Assembly: GCA_016792625.1 (NCBI GenBank)
Contig: JAEUKK010000152.1
Span: 1 to 64,000 of the forward strand
Reading direction: 5' to 3'
Length of the DNA: 64,000 nt
Source: Deltaproteobacteria bacterium
GTDB lineage: Bacteria > Myxococcota_A > UBA796 > UBA2385
Shown: positions 32,911-41,894 of the stretch, in pieces
Position numbering within the stretch: the first letter of the stretch is position 1
How the letters are laid out: each line of letters begins with the position of its first letter
Program-made: the position numbers and the translations under genes
The notes under the pieces: generated by a model
Databases searched by the model: none
What the model saw: the letters and a program-made list of their open reading frames with translations, nothing else
What the model was told of the DNA's origin: nothing

Positions 32911-35535
32911 TCAGCCGCGGGGCCCCCGGGCCGCCGCCGCGCTCAGCGCGTGCAGGGTGAGCCGCGGGTCGTCGCCCAGCGCGTGCGCGGGCAGGGGGCC
33001 GAGGCGCACGCCCTCTTCGCCGGGCCGCAGGGTCTCTTCGGGCAGGGCGTGCAGGTGCTCCTCGATGAGGCAGCGCAGCGTCTCGGGCAGGCGCTCCTCG
33101 CGGATGAGGTCGAGCAGCAGGCCATAGCTGCCGCGCTCCGCCGCCTGCAGGCCGGGTGGGCGCGGGCCGACCAGCAGCACCGACAGGGCCGGGCCGCTCT
33201 CCCCCGGGTCGATGCGCCCGAGGTTGTGCGCCGCGGCCAGCCAGTGCAGCAGCGGCGGGCCTTGGTCCGGGCGCGGCTCGCCGAGCCGCAGGCCGAGCTG
33301 CAGGCTGGCCGGCCCACCGGCGGGTGAAGGGGGCAAGGTGACGCGCAGCAGGCCATCCTCGACGGTGACCTGCAGCCCCTCGACCCAGAGCTCGGCCGCC
33401 CGGCTGGCCCGCGGGCCCTGGGCGGGGTCCCAGTCAAAAGTTTCGTCGCAGAGCAGCAGCAGGGCCGCCGCCGGGTCGCGGGCGGCGCGCACCGGCTCGC
33501 CCCGCGCGCCGTGGAGCAGCACGGCCCGCACGGCCGCCGCCCAGGGCCCGGTCGGCTCGGCGCGCTGGGCCGCAGGCACGGCCTGCAGCAGCACCAGCGC
33601 GCTGCTCAGCGCATGATCGGGGGCGCCCGCCTGCTCCTGGGCGGCGATCCAGGCGTTCAAGCCGGGCTCGCCCTCGAGCAGCCCCGCCGCGCGGAGCGCC
33701 TCGCGCGCCTCGATGACCAAAGCCCGGCCTCCTTCCCGCCGTTTTTCGTCGGCGCGGGCCCGCGCCCCGGCGAGCAGGGGATCCTCTTGGCGGCGCGGGC
33801 GCGGGGGGCCCGCCGGCTCACCGTGCGCGCCGTGCAGGGGGCCGCGCTGCGGGTCTTGCTGGGGAAACCAGGCCAAGCCACAGTCGTGAAACAGCGATGC
33901 CAGCGCCATTGTCGCCGCGAGGCCCTCGGCTTGGGCGCGCAGGCCCGGCGCGCCCCGGGCCCCCACGAGGCGGGCGGCGAGGCTGGGCGCCCCGGGCGCC
34001 CCGACGGTGGGCGCCCCCGCGCTGAGCAGCAGCTGGGCCAACAGGTAGTGGTCGATGACGTGATCGACGTGCTGGTCGCCGTCTGCGGCGCCGCGCCCGG
34101 GCCGGCCCTCGGCGAGCTGGTCGAGCAGGTCCTCGATCGGCGCCCACTTGAGGCGCAGGACCTCGCGCGCGTGCAAGCGCACGAGCACCTGCCCGGCGGC
34201 GCGCACCTCGCCGTCAACTTGCGCGGGATCAGCGCCGTAGAAGACCTTTTGCCGCAGCAGGGCGCGCAACAGGCCAGTGAGCGCCCGGTCGGCCTTGGCT
34301 TGCAGCACCTCGGGCAGGCCCACCAGCGCGCCGTGGCGCAGCAGCTCGGCGACGAGCCAGAGGCGCAGCCAGGCCCGCACGGCGCCGATCGCGTCGGTGC
34401 TGCGGGCGCGGCGGCTGGGGCGCAGGGGGCGGGCGGCCCGGGCGGCGAGCACGCTGGGCAGATCGGCGCGCAGGGCCTCGTGCAGCGCGACCCGGGCGGG
34501 CGCGGGCAGCGGCGCGACCCCGGACTGGGCCCGGGCGGCGGCCTCGGCGGCGCAGAACAAGCGCAGCTCGGCCCCGCGGGCGCCGGGCGGGCCGCCCCCA
34601 TCGAGGGCAGGCGGGGGCGTGGCCGCCCGGTGGCCGGCGATGACCCAGAGCGCGACGGCGTGCCGCGGGGCGATCTCCTCCCCGAGGGCGGCGGGGGTCG
34701 CGGCGGGCGCCGCGCTCGCCGCGGGCGGGCCACCCACCGCCTGCAGATCGGCGAGGATGGCCTCAATCAGGCCACCTTCTTCGTCCGCTTGGCCGAGCGC
34801 GGCCGGGCGCCAGCCCCCCTCCACCAAGCGGTGCATCAGGCGGCGCGACAGGCGCTCGCCCAGGCGCAGGGCCTCGGCGGCGCCGGCCGGGCCCGCCGCG
34901 CGCAGGCCTCGCAGGTGGCCGGCGGTGAAGCCCGCCGCGCGCTGCAGCCAGGGGCGCAGCGGCCGCCGGTCATGAAAGAGCAGGAATTGCAGCTCGAGCT
35001 CGGCGTCGGCCACCCCGCTGAGCAGCCGGTTCTTGGCCGCGACCGCCGAGCGGGCCCGCACCGTGCCCACCGTCTGCACGACGGCCTGTCGGGCGCCCAG
35101 ATCGGCGCGCAGGGCCGCCAGCAGGTCATCTTGGCGGCGGTCGACCGGGTCGAAGGGGTCGGGCTGCAGGCCCTCGACCCGCAGCAGCAGGCCGCCGGTG
35201 GGGGTCGGCCAGCGGGCCTCGACGCCAGCCCCGGGCGGGCCGGCCAGGGCCAGGGCCTCGGCGCGGGCCGGCGCGGGCCCCGGGGGCGGCGGCGCGGGCG
35301 CGCCTTGGGCGTCGTCGAGGCCGAAGAGGGCCCAGCCGCCGCCGGCCTCGGGCGCCCACCAGGCCACGTGGACCCGGGCGGCCAGGGCGAGCTGCGAGAG
35401 GGCGCGGGCCAGCGCCAGATCGACCTGCTCGACGCTGACCTCGTCGAGGTCGGCGCTGCCGAGCAGCCGCCAAAAGCGTGGCAGCAGCGGACCGAGCGGA
35501 CCGAGCGGGCCGCCTTCGCTGCCCGCTGCGCTCAC
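32911..35535 (-). CDS. HD-domain phosphohydrolase-like signalling protein
   Basis: 874 residues; GTG at 35535 overlapping the stop of the receiver gene (GTGA). The first 200 residues look like a sensory/GAF-type region. The middle is helical. HVIDHYLLAQLLLS (His about 496) and ASLFHDCGLAWF (His550-Asp551) give the HD metal-binding core, followed by a further helical part with VRAVLLHGARG. The order suggests an HD-GYP/HDOD relative with a long insertion, without a clear GYP motif. The C-terminal 200 residues are beta-rich and unrecognised. It would be the output of the kinase-receiver-HD operon; substrate unknown. Confidence 0.55.
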   Translation of the reverse strand: MSAAGSEGGPLGPLGPLLPRFWRLLGSADLDEVSVEQVDLALARALSQLALAARVHVAWWAPEAGGGWALFGLDDAQGAPAPPPPGPAPARAEALALAGPPGAGVEARWPTPTGGLLLRVEGLQPDPFDPVDRRQDDLLAALRADLGARQAVVQTVGTVRARSAVAAKNRLLSGVADAELELQFLLFHDRRPLRPWLQRAAGFTAGHLRGLRAAGPAGAAEALRLGERLSRRLMHRLVEGGWRPAALGQADEEGGLIEAILADLQAVGGPPAASAAPAATPAALGEEIAPRHAVALWVIAGHRAATPPPALDGGGPPGARGAELRLFCAAEAAARAQSGVAPLPAPARVALHEALRADLPSVLAARAARPLRPSRRARSTDAIGAVRAWLRLWLVAELLRHGALVGLPEVLQAKADRALTGLLRALLRQKVFYGADPAQVDGEVRAAGQVLVRLHAREVLRLKWAPIEDLLDQLAEGRPGRGAADGDQHVDHVIDHYLLAQLLLSAGAPTVGAPGAPSLAARLVGARGAPGLRAQAEGLAATMALASLFHDCGLAWFPQQDPQRGPLHGAHGEPAGPPRPRRQEDPLLAGARARADEKRREGGRALVIEAREALRAAGLLEGEPGLNAWIAAQEQAGAPDHALSSALVLLQAVPAAQRAEPTGPWAAAVRAVLLHGARGEPVRAARDPAAALLLLCDETFDWDPAQGPRASRAAELWVEGLQVTVEDGLLRVTLPPSPAGGPASLQLGLRLGEPRPDQGPPLLHWLAAAHNLGRIDPGESGPALSVLLVGPRPPGLQAAERGSYGLLLDLIREERLPETLRCLIEEHLHALPEETLRPGEEGVRLGPLPAHALGDDPRLTLHALSAAAARGPRG

Positions 35536-36104
35536 CGGGCCTCCGGCGGGGAGGCGCGCACGGTGGCGGCCTCCTCCTCCCCACGAGCCTCCGCCGGGTC
35601 TGTGGCCTGCAGCGCCTCGTCGAGGAAGCCCTGCAGGTCGTCAAAGTCCACCGGCTTGGGCACGCGGCGCAGGGGGCCGAGGCGCGGGTGGGCCAGGCCG
35701 GGGCGGGCCAGCAGCTCATCGACCTCGGGGTCGTCAAAAGCGCTGACCACGAGCAGGGGCAGGCCGCGGTTGTGGGCGAGCGGCGGGGCGAGCAGGGGCT
35801 GGGCCGCCGCGCGCACCGCCGCGGGCAGGCCGGCCAGGGCCGCCGGATCACGCAGGTGGGCGGCGAGCAGCGCGCCGCCCCAGACCGAGCGGGCCGCGGC
35901 CACCCCGTCGGTGGCTGGCGCCAGCGGCAGCAGCTGATCGAGCAGGGCGGCGTCAAAAGGTTCAGCGGCGAGGGCGGCCGCGGCGTCGGCGGCCGAGGTG
36001 GCCCAGCGCACCTCCCACCCGAGCGCGCGCAGGCGGTGCAGCTCGTAGAGGTAATGGCGGGGGCCGTCGTCGTCGATCCACAGCAGGCGGCGGGGGGCGG
36101 TCAT
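35532..36104 (-). CDS. Response-regulator receiver protein with internal insertion
   Basis: 190 residues; GGAG before the ATG at 36104. RRLLWIDDDG supplies the acidic pocket (Asp11-13), AALLDQLLPL the phospho-acceptor Asp56, LLVVSAFDD the Ser/Thr position (Ser121) and RRVPKPVDF the invariant Lys150. Between the acceptor loop and the Ser strand there are about 60 residues rather than the usual 20-25, an insertion at roughly residues 62-110 that would enlarge the alpha3-beta4 region. There is no DNA-binding domain, so it is a stand-alone receiver linking the kinase upstream with the HD protein downstream. Confidence 0.8.
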   Translation of the reverse strand: MTAPRRLLWIDDDGPRHYLYELHRLRALGWEVRWATSAADAAAALAAEPFDAALLDQLLPLAPATDGVAAARSVWGGALLAAHLRDPAALAGLPAAVRAAAQPLLAPPLAHNRGLPLLVVSAFDDPEVDELLARPGLAHPRLGPLRRVPKPVDFDDLQGFLDEALQATDPAEARGEEEAATVRASPPEAR

Positions 36105-36208
36105 CGGGTCTCCGCGCGGGGCCGGTGCGCCCCACGACGGCCCAGCCTACGACGGGGCGGCCGGCGGGGCGCGCCAACGGATGTCCGCCCAAAGCGCGGT
36201 GGATCAAC

Positions 36209-39200
36209 TCAGCCCGGGCGCGGCTTGCGGGCGGTCCAGCCGTGGGGGAGGCGCAGGGTGAAGCGCACGCGGTGGGGGCTGGTCGGGCCGCGATCCTCCC
36301 CCTCGGGCGCGCAGGCGTGGCGGACCTCGCCCCCGGCCGCGGCGGCGAGCAGGCCCACCAAGAACAGCCCCAGCCCTTCGCCGTGAATGGCCCGCAGCGG
36401 GTCACGCGCGGCGAGCCGGGCGCCCGGCAGGTAGAGGCCCTGGGCCACGCCCTGGGGGATCGCCGCGCCCAGGCTCTCCACCCAAATGCAGACCGCGGGG
36501 CCGTCGAGCTCCACCCCGACGGTGACCGGGCGGTTGTAGAAGCCATACTTGCTCGCGTTGTCGAGCAGGTTGGTGAACATGACGTCCAGCGCGTCTTCAT
36601 CGAAGGGGAAGCGCAGGCCGATGCCCGTGCCCCAGGCCCAGCGCAGGCTGGCCCCGCGCTCGGCAAAGGCGGCCTCGTAGCGGCGGGCGCAGCGCTCGAG
36701 CAGGGGGCGCAGGGCGGCGTCGCGGGGCCGCAGGTCGGGGGGCTGGCCGGCCTGGACCATCGCCAGCGCGCGCTGGTTGCGCTGCCAAGTGCGGAGGGCC
36801 GCGCTCTCGATCTGCACGCGCTGGTCGGCCTCATCGACCTCAGCGAGGGGAGGGTCGGGCTGGCGCGCCAGCACGGCGAGCTTACGCGCCGCGCTCTGCA
36901 AGCCCTGGGCGGGGCCGAGCAGGGCGTGGCGGAACAGCCCCGCTTGGAGCTTCCAGCGCGAGCGCAGGGCCTCACCCTCGAGCAGCAGGGCGACCGCGCG
37001 GGCGAGCTCGCGGGCCCGCTCGGCGTCCTCGGTGTCAAAGTCGGTCGGCCGCAGCACGAAGAGGTGCCCGTGCAGGTCGGGATCGCTGCCCAAGGTGATC
37101 GGCAAGGCCAGCGCGGCGCCGCGGCCCAGCGCCCCCCGGCCGGCGTGGGCGGGGCGGGCCCGGCGGTCCTCGGCCGCGCCGAGGCCGGCGCTGAGCGCTT
37201 CGAGCTCGTCGAGATCGGTCGAAGACAACGCGCTGGACGCGCAAGAGAACAGCGCGCGCCCGCCCTCTCGCGCCCGCACCACCACCGCGCAGCTGCGGCC
37301 CAGGGCCCGGCGCAGGTGGGCCTCGAGGCGGCCGGGCAGGGCGGCGGTCAGCGCGTCGGCCGGGGCGCCGGTCAGCTCCCGCACCAGCTGGTCGAGCTCG
37401 GCGCGCAGGCTGGCCAGCTCGGCCTGGCGGCGCAGGCGGGCGGCCTCGTCGAGCACGCGCTCGGCCACCTCCTCGACCTCGGGGCCAAAGGCGCCGCTGC
37501 CCTCGAGGCGCAGCAGGTGCAGCGCGCCGTGCAGGTGGTTGTTCGCGCGGGCGGGCAGGCGCAGCCAGGAGCGCACCGCCCGGCCCGTGTGCGCCGGGGG
37601 CTCTTGCAGCAGCGCGCGGTCGAGGCTGCGCATCCACACGCTGTCTTCGCCGAAGAGGTCGGCCGAGCGGGCGGCGCGGGCGCCCTCCTCGGGGGGCTCC
37701 AAGCTGCGGCCGTGCAGGGCCCGGCTGAGGGTCTCGGGCAGGTCGGGACCGAGGAAGACCGCCCGGGCCGTGTGCTCACGGCCGTGGCCCTCAGCGAGGA
37801 TGGCGATGTCGGCGTCAAAGGCCTCGCGCAGGGCCGCCGTGGCGGCCTCGAGCGGGGCCGCGGCGGCTCGGACCCGGCTGAGGCAGGCGGCCTCGAGCTG
37901 GCGCAGGTGGCGCTGGAGCAGGGCCAGCGCCGGCGGGGCGAAGGCGCGCACCGCCCGGGCGGTGGCGGCGCGGGCGATGAGCGGCACACCCAGCAGCTCG
38001 CCGGCCCGGTGGCGGGCGGTCTCGGCGTCGAGCGGGCGCTCGCTGCGCAGCAGCAGCAGCCCGCCGCGGTGGGCGCCGAAGCTGACCGGCACGAGCTGCT
38101 GCACCCGCGGGGGCAGGCCCGCCTCATCCAGCTCGGGCTCGGGCTCGGCTTCGTCTTCGCCGCCCCGGGCGCGCAGCGCGGCGTCGAGGGCGGCGGCGCG
38201 GCCGGCCGGGTCGAGGCCCCAGCGCACGGCGCCCTCATCGAGCAGGCGGCGGGTGCGGGCGGCGGGCGCGTCGAGCGAAGCGGCGGCGACCACCGCAGCC
38301 ACGCCCGGGCGCTCGGGCTCATCGAGGAGCAAAATGGCGTGCCGACCGCCGGAGATGCGCAGCAGCTGCTGCAGCACGCGGCGCCCAGCCTCACGCGCGC
38401 CGCGGACCGCGTCCAGCTCGGCGCTCAGCGCTTGCAGGGCCGCCAGCTCGACGTCGGTGCGGTCCTGCTCGATGGCCCGGGCCAAAGCGGCGGTGACGTG
38501 CGGGGCCAGCGCGCTGAGCGTGGCCAGGTCGGCCGCGGGGTCGAAGGGCGCGGGGGCCTCGCGCCAGACCGCGAGCGCGCCGACCACGGGCGGATCGGCG
38601 TCCAGCGCGCCATCTTCCGCGTCGAGTGCGCGCAGCGGCAACAGGAGCTGGGCGCGCTCGGCGTCGGCCACCCCGCCCGTCCACAGCTCGGCGGCGGCGC
38701 GGGGCCGGAGCACTTGGGGGCCGTGGAGGCCGCTCTCGCCGGTCGCAGCGCCAGGCCGGCCGTCGGCCTCGGGCGGGGCGTGCACCACGTTGAGCCAGTC
38801 GTCGTGCAAGATCACCCAGTCGGCGAGGCCGTGGCGGGCCGAGAGGGTGGCGGGGCGGGCCTCGTTGGCGGCGGCCCCGGTGCGAAAAACCTGCTGGAGC
38901 AGCCGGCGGCCCCGCGCCTCGGTGAGGACGATGAGCTTGACGCCATCGGCGTCGAGGCGGGCCGCGACCTCAGCGCAGACCCCGCGCAGCTTGTCGGCGG
39001 CGGGCTGGCTCGACGACAAGGTGCTGGCGATGCGGGCGATCGCCGCTTGATCACCCGCCATCCGGGCGAGGCGCAGCGCGAGGCGCAGGGCGTCGGCCAC
39101 CTCGTCGAGAACGGCGCGCAGGCCCGGGTCGGCGGCCCGGTGCGGCGGCGGCACGAGGCTCACCTCGAGGCCGGCGCCGGGGGCGGCCGGGTCCGGTGCG

Positions 39201-40198
39201 GCGCAGGGGCGGACCAGCGGGGCGGCGCCGGGCTCGGGCGACACCTCGAACCAGGGGTTTGGCGCGCGGCTGCTCAGGGGGGCGCGCAGGCGCAGGCCGC
39301 GCAGGCGGTGGGCGCGGCCGCGCAGCGCCCGGCTGATCAGGTCGGCGGGGTCGGCGGCCTCGTTCGGATCAGCGAGCTGCACGCTCAAGGCGGCGCTGAG
39401 GCCCCGCTGCAGCTCGCCGCGCTCCCGTTGCCAAGCGGCGGCGAGGCCCCCGAGGGCGGCGAGGTCGGCGAGGCGGGCCAGCTCGGCCGGCGCGGGCAAG
39501 CGCGGCGCCAGATCGGCGAGCACCAGGGCCTGATCGGGCGACAGCGGCAGGGCGAGCAGCGCGCGCCAGGGCTCACCGCCGCCGAGGCGCGCGGCCTCGG
39601 CCGTGTCGGGGATGACGACCAGCTCGTCGAGCTCGAGGCAGACCCGCAGCAGGTCCGGCGGCAGCAGGCCCGGGTCGGCCCCGGGCGGGTCGGCGGTCAC
39701 GAGGCGCTCTGCCCCCGCGGAAGAGCGTGAGAACAGCCCAGCCCAGGTCATCCCCAGCAAGGTGCGGGCGAGGGCGGGCAGGGCGGCCATCGCGGCGGCG
39801 GGGTCGGCGGCGGGCGGGCGCGGGGCGGGCGCGGGGCCGCGGACCACGGCGGCCAGGGCCAGGGGCAGCAGCCAGGCGGGGGCGGCCGGGCCCCAGTAGC
39901 TGAGGCCGCCGGCGGCCCGGACCGCGCTGCCCAGGTCGGCGGGCGGCGGCGCGGCGCAGCAGAGCAGGCATCGGCCGGCGAGGGCGGGCGGGGCGGCGCG
40001 CAGGGCGGCGAGGCCCTCGGCCCAGCCCTCGGCCCCCACCAAGACGAGCGCGCCGTCTTGATCGACGTCGGGCAGCCGCATCCCCGCGGCCTCGACCGCG
40101 GCGCAGAAGCGGGGCGCCAGCGGGCCCCAGCGGCCGAGCGCAGCGCGGCCGGGCAGCAGCGAGAGCGCGGGGGGCCGGGCGGTCGGCGGAGGGGGCAT
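36209..40198 (-). CDS. Giant multi-GAF sensor histidine kinase
   Basis: 1329 residues; GAGGA before the ATG at 40198. No membrane segment is visible, so it is cytoplasmic. Residues about 120-1040 contain several GAF-like segments separated by helices (LLPLRALDAEDGALDADPPV, GRHAILLLDEPERPGVAAVV and ALALPITLGSD are core strands). The kinase core is C-terminal: LFRHALLGPAQGLQSAARKL with His about 1091 as phospho-acceptor, N box FTNLLDNASKYG (about 1208-1219), and G2 box GEGLGLFLVG (about 1273). It should sense a cytoplasmic ligand or redox state and phosphorylate the receiver protein encoded 105 bases downstream. The gene is divergent from the ATE-like gene. Confidence 0.85.
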   Translation of the reverse strand: MPPPPTARPPALSLLPGRAALGRWGPLAPRFCAAVEAAGMRLPDVDQDGALVLVGAEGWAEGLAALRAAPPALAGRCLLCCAAPPPADLGSAVRAAGGLSYWGPAAPAWLLPLALAAVVRGPAPAPRPPAADPAAAMAALPALARTLLGMTWAGLFSRSSAGAERLVTADPPGADPGLLPPDLLRVCLELDELVVIPDTAEAARLGGGEPWRALLALPLSPDQALVLADLAPRLPAPAELARLADLAALGGLAAAWQRERGELQRGLSAALSVQLADPNEAADPADLISRALRGRAHRLRGLRLRAPLSSRAPNPWFEVSPEPGAAPLVRPCAAPDPAAPGAGLEVSLVPPPHRAADPGLRAVLDEVADALRLALRLARMAGDQAAIARIASTLSSSQPAADKLRGVCAEVAARLDADGVKLIVLTEARGRRLLQQVFRTGAAANEARPATLSARHGLADWVILHDDWLNVVHAPPEADGRPGAATGESGLHGPQVLRPRAAAELWTGGVADAERAQLLLPLRALDAEDGALDADPPVVGALAVWREAPAPFDPAADLATLSALAPHVTAALARAIEQDRTDVELAALQALSAELDAVRGAREAGRRVLQQLLRISGGRHAILLLDEPERPGVAAVVAAASLDAPAARTRRLLDEGAVRWGLDPAGRAAALDAALRARGGEDEAEPEPELDEAGLPPRVQQLVPVSFGAHRGGLLLLRSERPLDAETARHRAGELLGVPLIARAATARAVRAFAPPALALLQRHLRQLEAACLSRVRAAAAPLEAATAALREAFDADIAILAEGHGREHTARAVFLGPDLPETLSRALHGRSLEPPEEGARAARSADLFGEDSVWMRSLDRALLQEPPAHTGRAVRSWLRLPARANNHLHGALHLLRLEGSGAFGPEVEEVAERVLDEAARLRRQAELASLRAELDQLVRELTGAPADALTAALPGRLEAHLRRALGRSCAVVVRAREGGRALFSCASSALSSTDLDELEALSAGLGAAEDRRARPAHAGRGALGRGAALALPITLGSDPDLHGHLFVLRPTDFDTEDAERARELARAVALLLEGEALRSRWKLQAGLFRHALLGPAQGLQSAARKLAVLARQPDPPLAEVDEADQRVQIESAALRTWQRNQRALAMVQAGQPPDLRPRDAALRPLLERCARRYEAAFAERGASLRWAWGTGIGLRFPFDEDALDVMFTNLLDNASKYGFYNRPVTVGVELDGPAVCIWVESLGAAIPQGVAQGLYLPGARLAARDPLRAIHGEGLGLFLVGLLAAAAGGEVRHACAPEGEDRGPTSPHRVRFTLRLPHGWTARKPRPG

Positions 40199-40317
40199 GG
40201 GGTCCTCGGCGGGGCGGCCGGAGCATACGCCGGCGGAGACCCGGGGCCGCGCCGGGGGCGACGGGGGCGCCCGGCAGAGATAGCGGGCCCGCGGGGACGG
40301 AGGCGCAGCGGCGGTCG

Positions 40318-41649
40318 ATGGCGTACACGCAGATGCTCCGCATCGACCGGATCGGTCCCGACGAGCTTGATCTGCTGCTGGCGCGCGGCTTCTTCCGCAT
40401 GCACCAGGGTGTGTTCACCTGCACCTTCCTCAGCGACGAGGACGGCCTGCACAGCGTGGTCTGGACGCGGCGCCCCCTCCAAGGCGCGCCCCTGCCGGCC
40501 AGCGCCCGGCGCCGGCTGCGGCGGGTGCAGCAGCGCATGCGCGTGGTGGTGCAGCCCTGTCGCCTCGACGCCGAGCGAGAAGAGCTCTACAGCCGCTATT
40601 TTCAGCACGTCGGCGGCAACCGCAGCGAGACCTTGCGCGGCGTGCTGTTCGGCGACGAGGCGGTCGAGGCGGCCTCTGCGCGGGCCCGGGCGCGGGCCGA
40701 GGCGGGGGAGCAAGACGCCCGCCTCGACGACATGATCGACGCCCTGCTTGAAGAGATGGCCGAAGACCAGCGGGTCGCCGACCCCCGCGCGCCCATCCCC
40801 GCCGCCTCCGCCGACGAGGACGACGCCGACGAGCCCTCGGGCCCGCGCCCGCGTGCCCTGCGCCTCGACCTCGACGAGGCGGTCTTCGACCTGCCCACCG
40901 CGCCGACCCGGGCCCGCGCGGCGCGCGCGGCGGGCCGCCTGCCCGGCGACCGCTTCGACAGCTGGGAGGTGACCATTCGCGACGGGGGGCGTCTGGTCGG
41001 CTACAGCATCTTCGACATCGGCCACGACAGCATGGAGAGCATCATCGGCGTCTACGACCCCGACTACGCCCGCTTTGGCCTCGGGGCGGTCACCATGCTC
41101 GTCGAGATCGAGTGGGGGGCCGCGGCGGGCTTTCAGTGGCACTACGCCGGCTACATCGTCCCCGGCGTGCAAGCCTTTGAATACAAGCGTGACGTCGGCT
41201 ACCTTCAGTTCTGGGACACCGAGGCCGAGCTCTGGCGCCCGATCTCCGCCCTCGAGCCCAGCGACCTGGCGGGGCCCCGCATCGAGCGCGCGCTGGCCGT
41301 GGCCGGCGAGGCCCTGCGCGCCGCGGGCTACCCGACCGAGCGGGTGCTCAACTCGCCCTACCGCGTGGTGCAGCTCAACAACGGCGCCCACCAGTTCATT
41401 GGCGAGCCCTACCTGCTGCGCTGGGGGGGCGCGGGCGGTGGCCTGCAGCGGGTCATCACCTATGACCTCTATACCCACCGCTACCAGGTCGACCTCTGTC
41501 TGCCCTCGCGTGACCTGAGCCAGGTGCTGCCCCACGCCGAGGTCCAGGGCCAGGCTTGCCAGACCCGTCTGCTGCACCGCCTCAAGCGGGTGGGCGCGAC
41601 CGCCGACCCCCATCAGCTGGCCGCGCTGCTCGAGGCCTCGCTGCGCTGA
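40318..41649 (+). CDS. ATE/Bpt-like aminoacyl-tRNA-protein transferase
   Basis: 443 residues from the ATG at 40318 (ATG at 40333 also possible). The C-terminal part carries the N-degron transferase signature: GRLVGYSIFDIGHDSMESI, YDPDYARFGLGAVTMLVEIE, HYAGYIVPGVQAFEYKRD, equivalent to the conserved Leu-Gly, Glu-Ile and Lys-x-x-Tyr/Phe-Lys blocks of bacterial Bpt and eukaryotic ATE1. The N-terminal domain (residues 1-110) includes RMHQGVFTCTFL. In place of the usual compact linker is an acidic/Arg-rich insertion at about residues 115-210. The N-terminal Cys cluster of ATE1 is absent. It probably adds Leu or Arg to protein N-termini for degradation. Confidence 0.75.
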   Translation: MAYTQMLRIDRIGPDELDLLLARGFFRMHQGVFTCTFLSDEDGLHSVVWTRRPLQGAPLPASARRRLRRVQQRMRVVVQPCRLDAEREELYSRYFQHVGGNRSETLRGVLFGDEAVEAASARARARAEAGEQDARLDDMIDALLEEMAEDQRVADPRAPIPAASADEDDADEPSGPRPRALRLDLDEAVFDLPTAPTRARAARAAGRLPGDRFDSWEVTIRDGGRLVGYSIFDIGHDSMESIIGVYDPDYARFGLGAVTMLVEIEWGAAAGFQWHYAGYIVPGVQAFEYKRDVGYLQFWDTEAELWRPISALEPSDLAGPRIERALAVAGEALRAAGYPTERVLNSPYRVVQLNNGAHQFIGEPYLLRWGGAGGGLQRVITYDLYTHRYQVDLCLPSRDLSQVLPHAEVQGQACQTRLLHRLKRVGATADPHQLAALLEASLR

Positions 41650-41654
41650 GGGCT

Positions 41655-41894
41655 CTGGTCGGCTGGTGCGGTCTGGGCGGCCCCGCCGGCGGGGCCGGCG
41701 GGCCGGGTGCGGCCGCGGGTCGCGGCGGGGCCGCTCCGTCGGGCGCGGCGCGCCCGACCCGCTGCGCGGCCGCTCTGCCCCCTGCCGCCGCGAAGCGGGG
41801 GTGGGGGCGATCCGTTAGGCCTGGCGCGGCGACCGGGGCCCCGGCGAAGCCCAGGCGGGGGGCCGCAGGCGCCCGACGGGGGCCGGCGAGGGGC
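41655..41894 (-). repeat. GC-rich hairpin element, copy D
   Basis: Occupies the whole gap between the convergent ATE-like and DUF924 genes, beginning directly after the DUF924 stop on the minus strand. Read on the minus strand it opens with GTCGGGCGCCTGCGGCCCCC, nearly the same as copy B. It contains the perfect hairpin GTCGGGCG-CGGCG-CGCCCGAC (41738-41758). No coding signal was seen. Confidence 0.7.

Noticed and set aside
33511..35937. An 808-codon open frame on the plus strand.
   Set aside because: Antisense to the HD-domain and receiver genes, with no recognisable motif or ribosome binding site.
36125..39730. A 1201-codon open frame on the plus strand.
   Set aside because: It is the complement of the histidine kinase gene; in very GC-rich DNA antisense frames stay open by chance. 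The translated product is low-complexity Gly/Ala/Arg/Gln without domains, and the kinase motifs lie on the other strand.
41814..41820. GTTAGGC, which matches the core of an integron attC site.
   Set aside because: No matching RYYYAAC partner at a suitable distance and no integrase gene, so a single 7-base match is not evidence for a cassette array, although the gene-between-repeats layout at 63.4-63.96 kb invited the idea.
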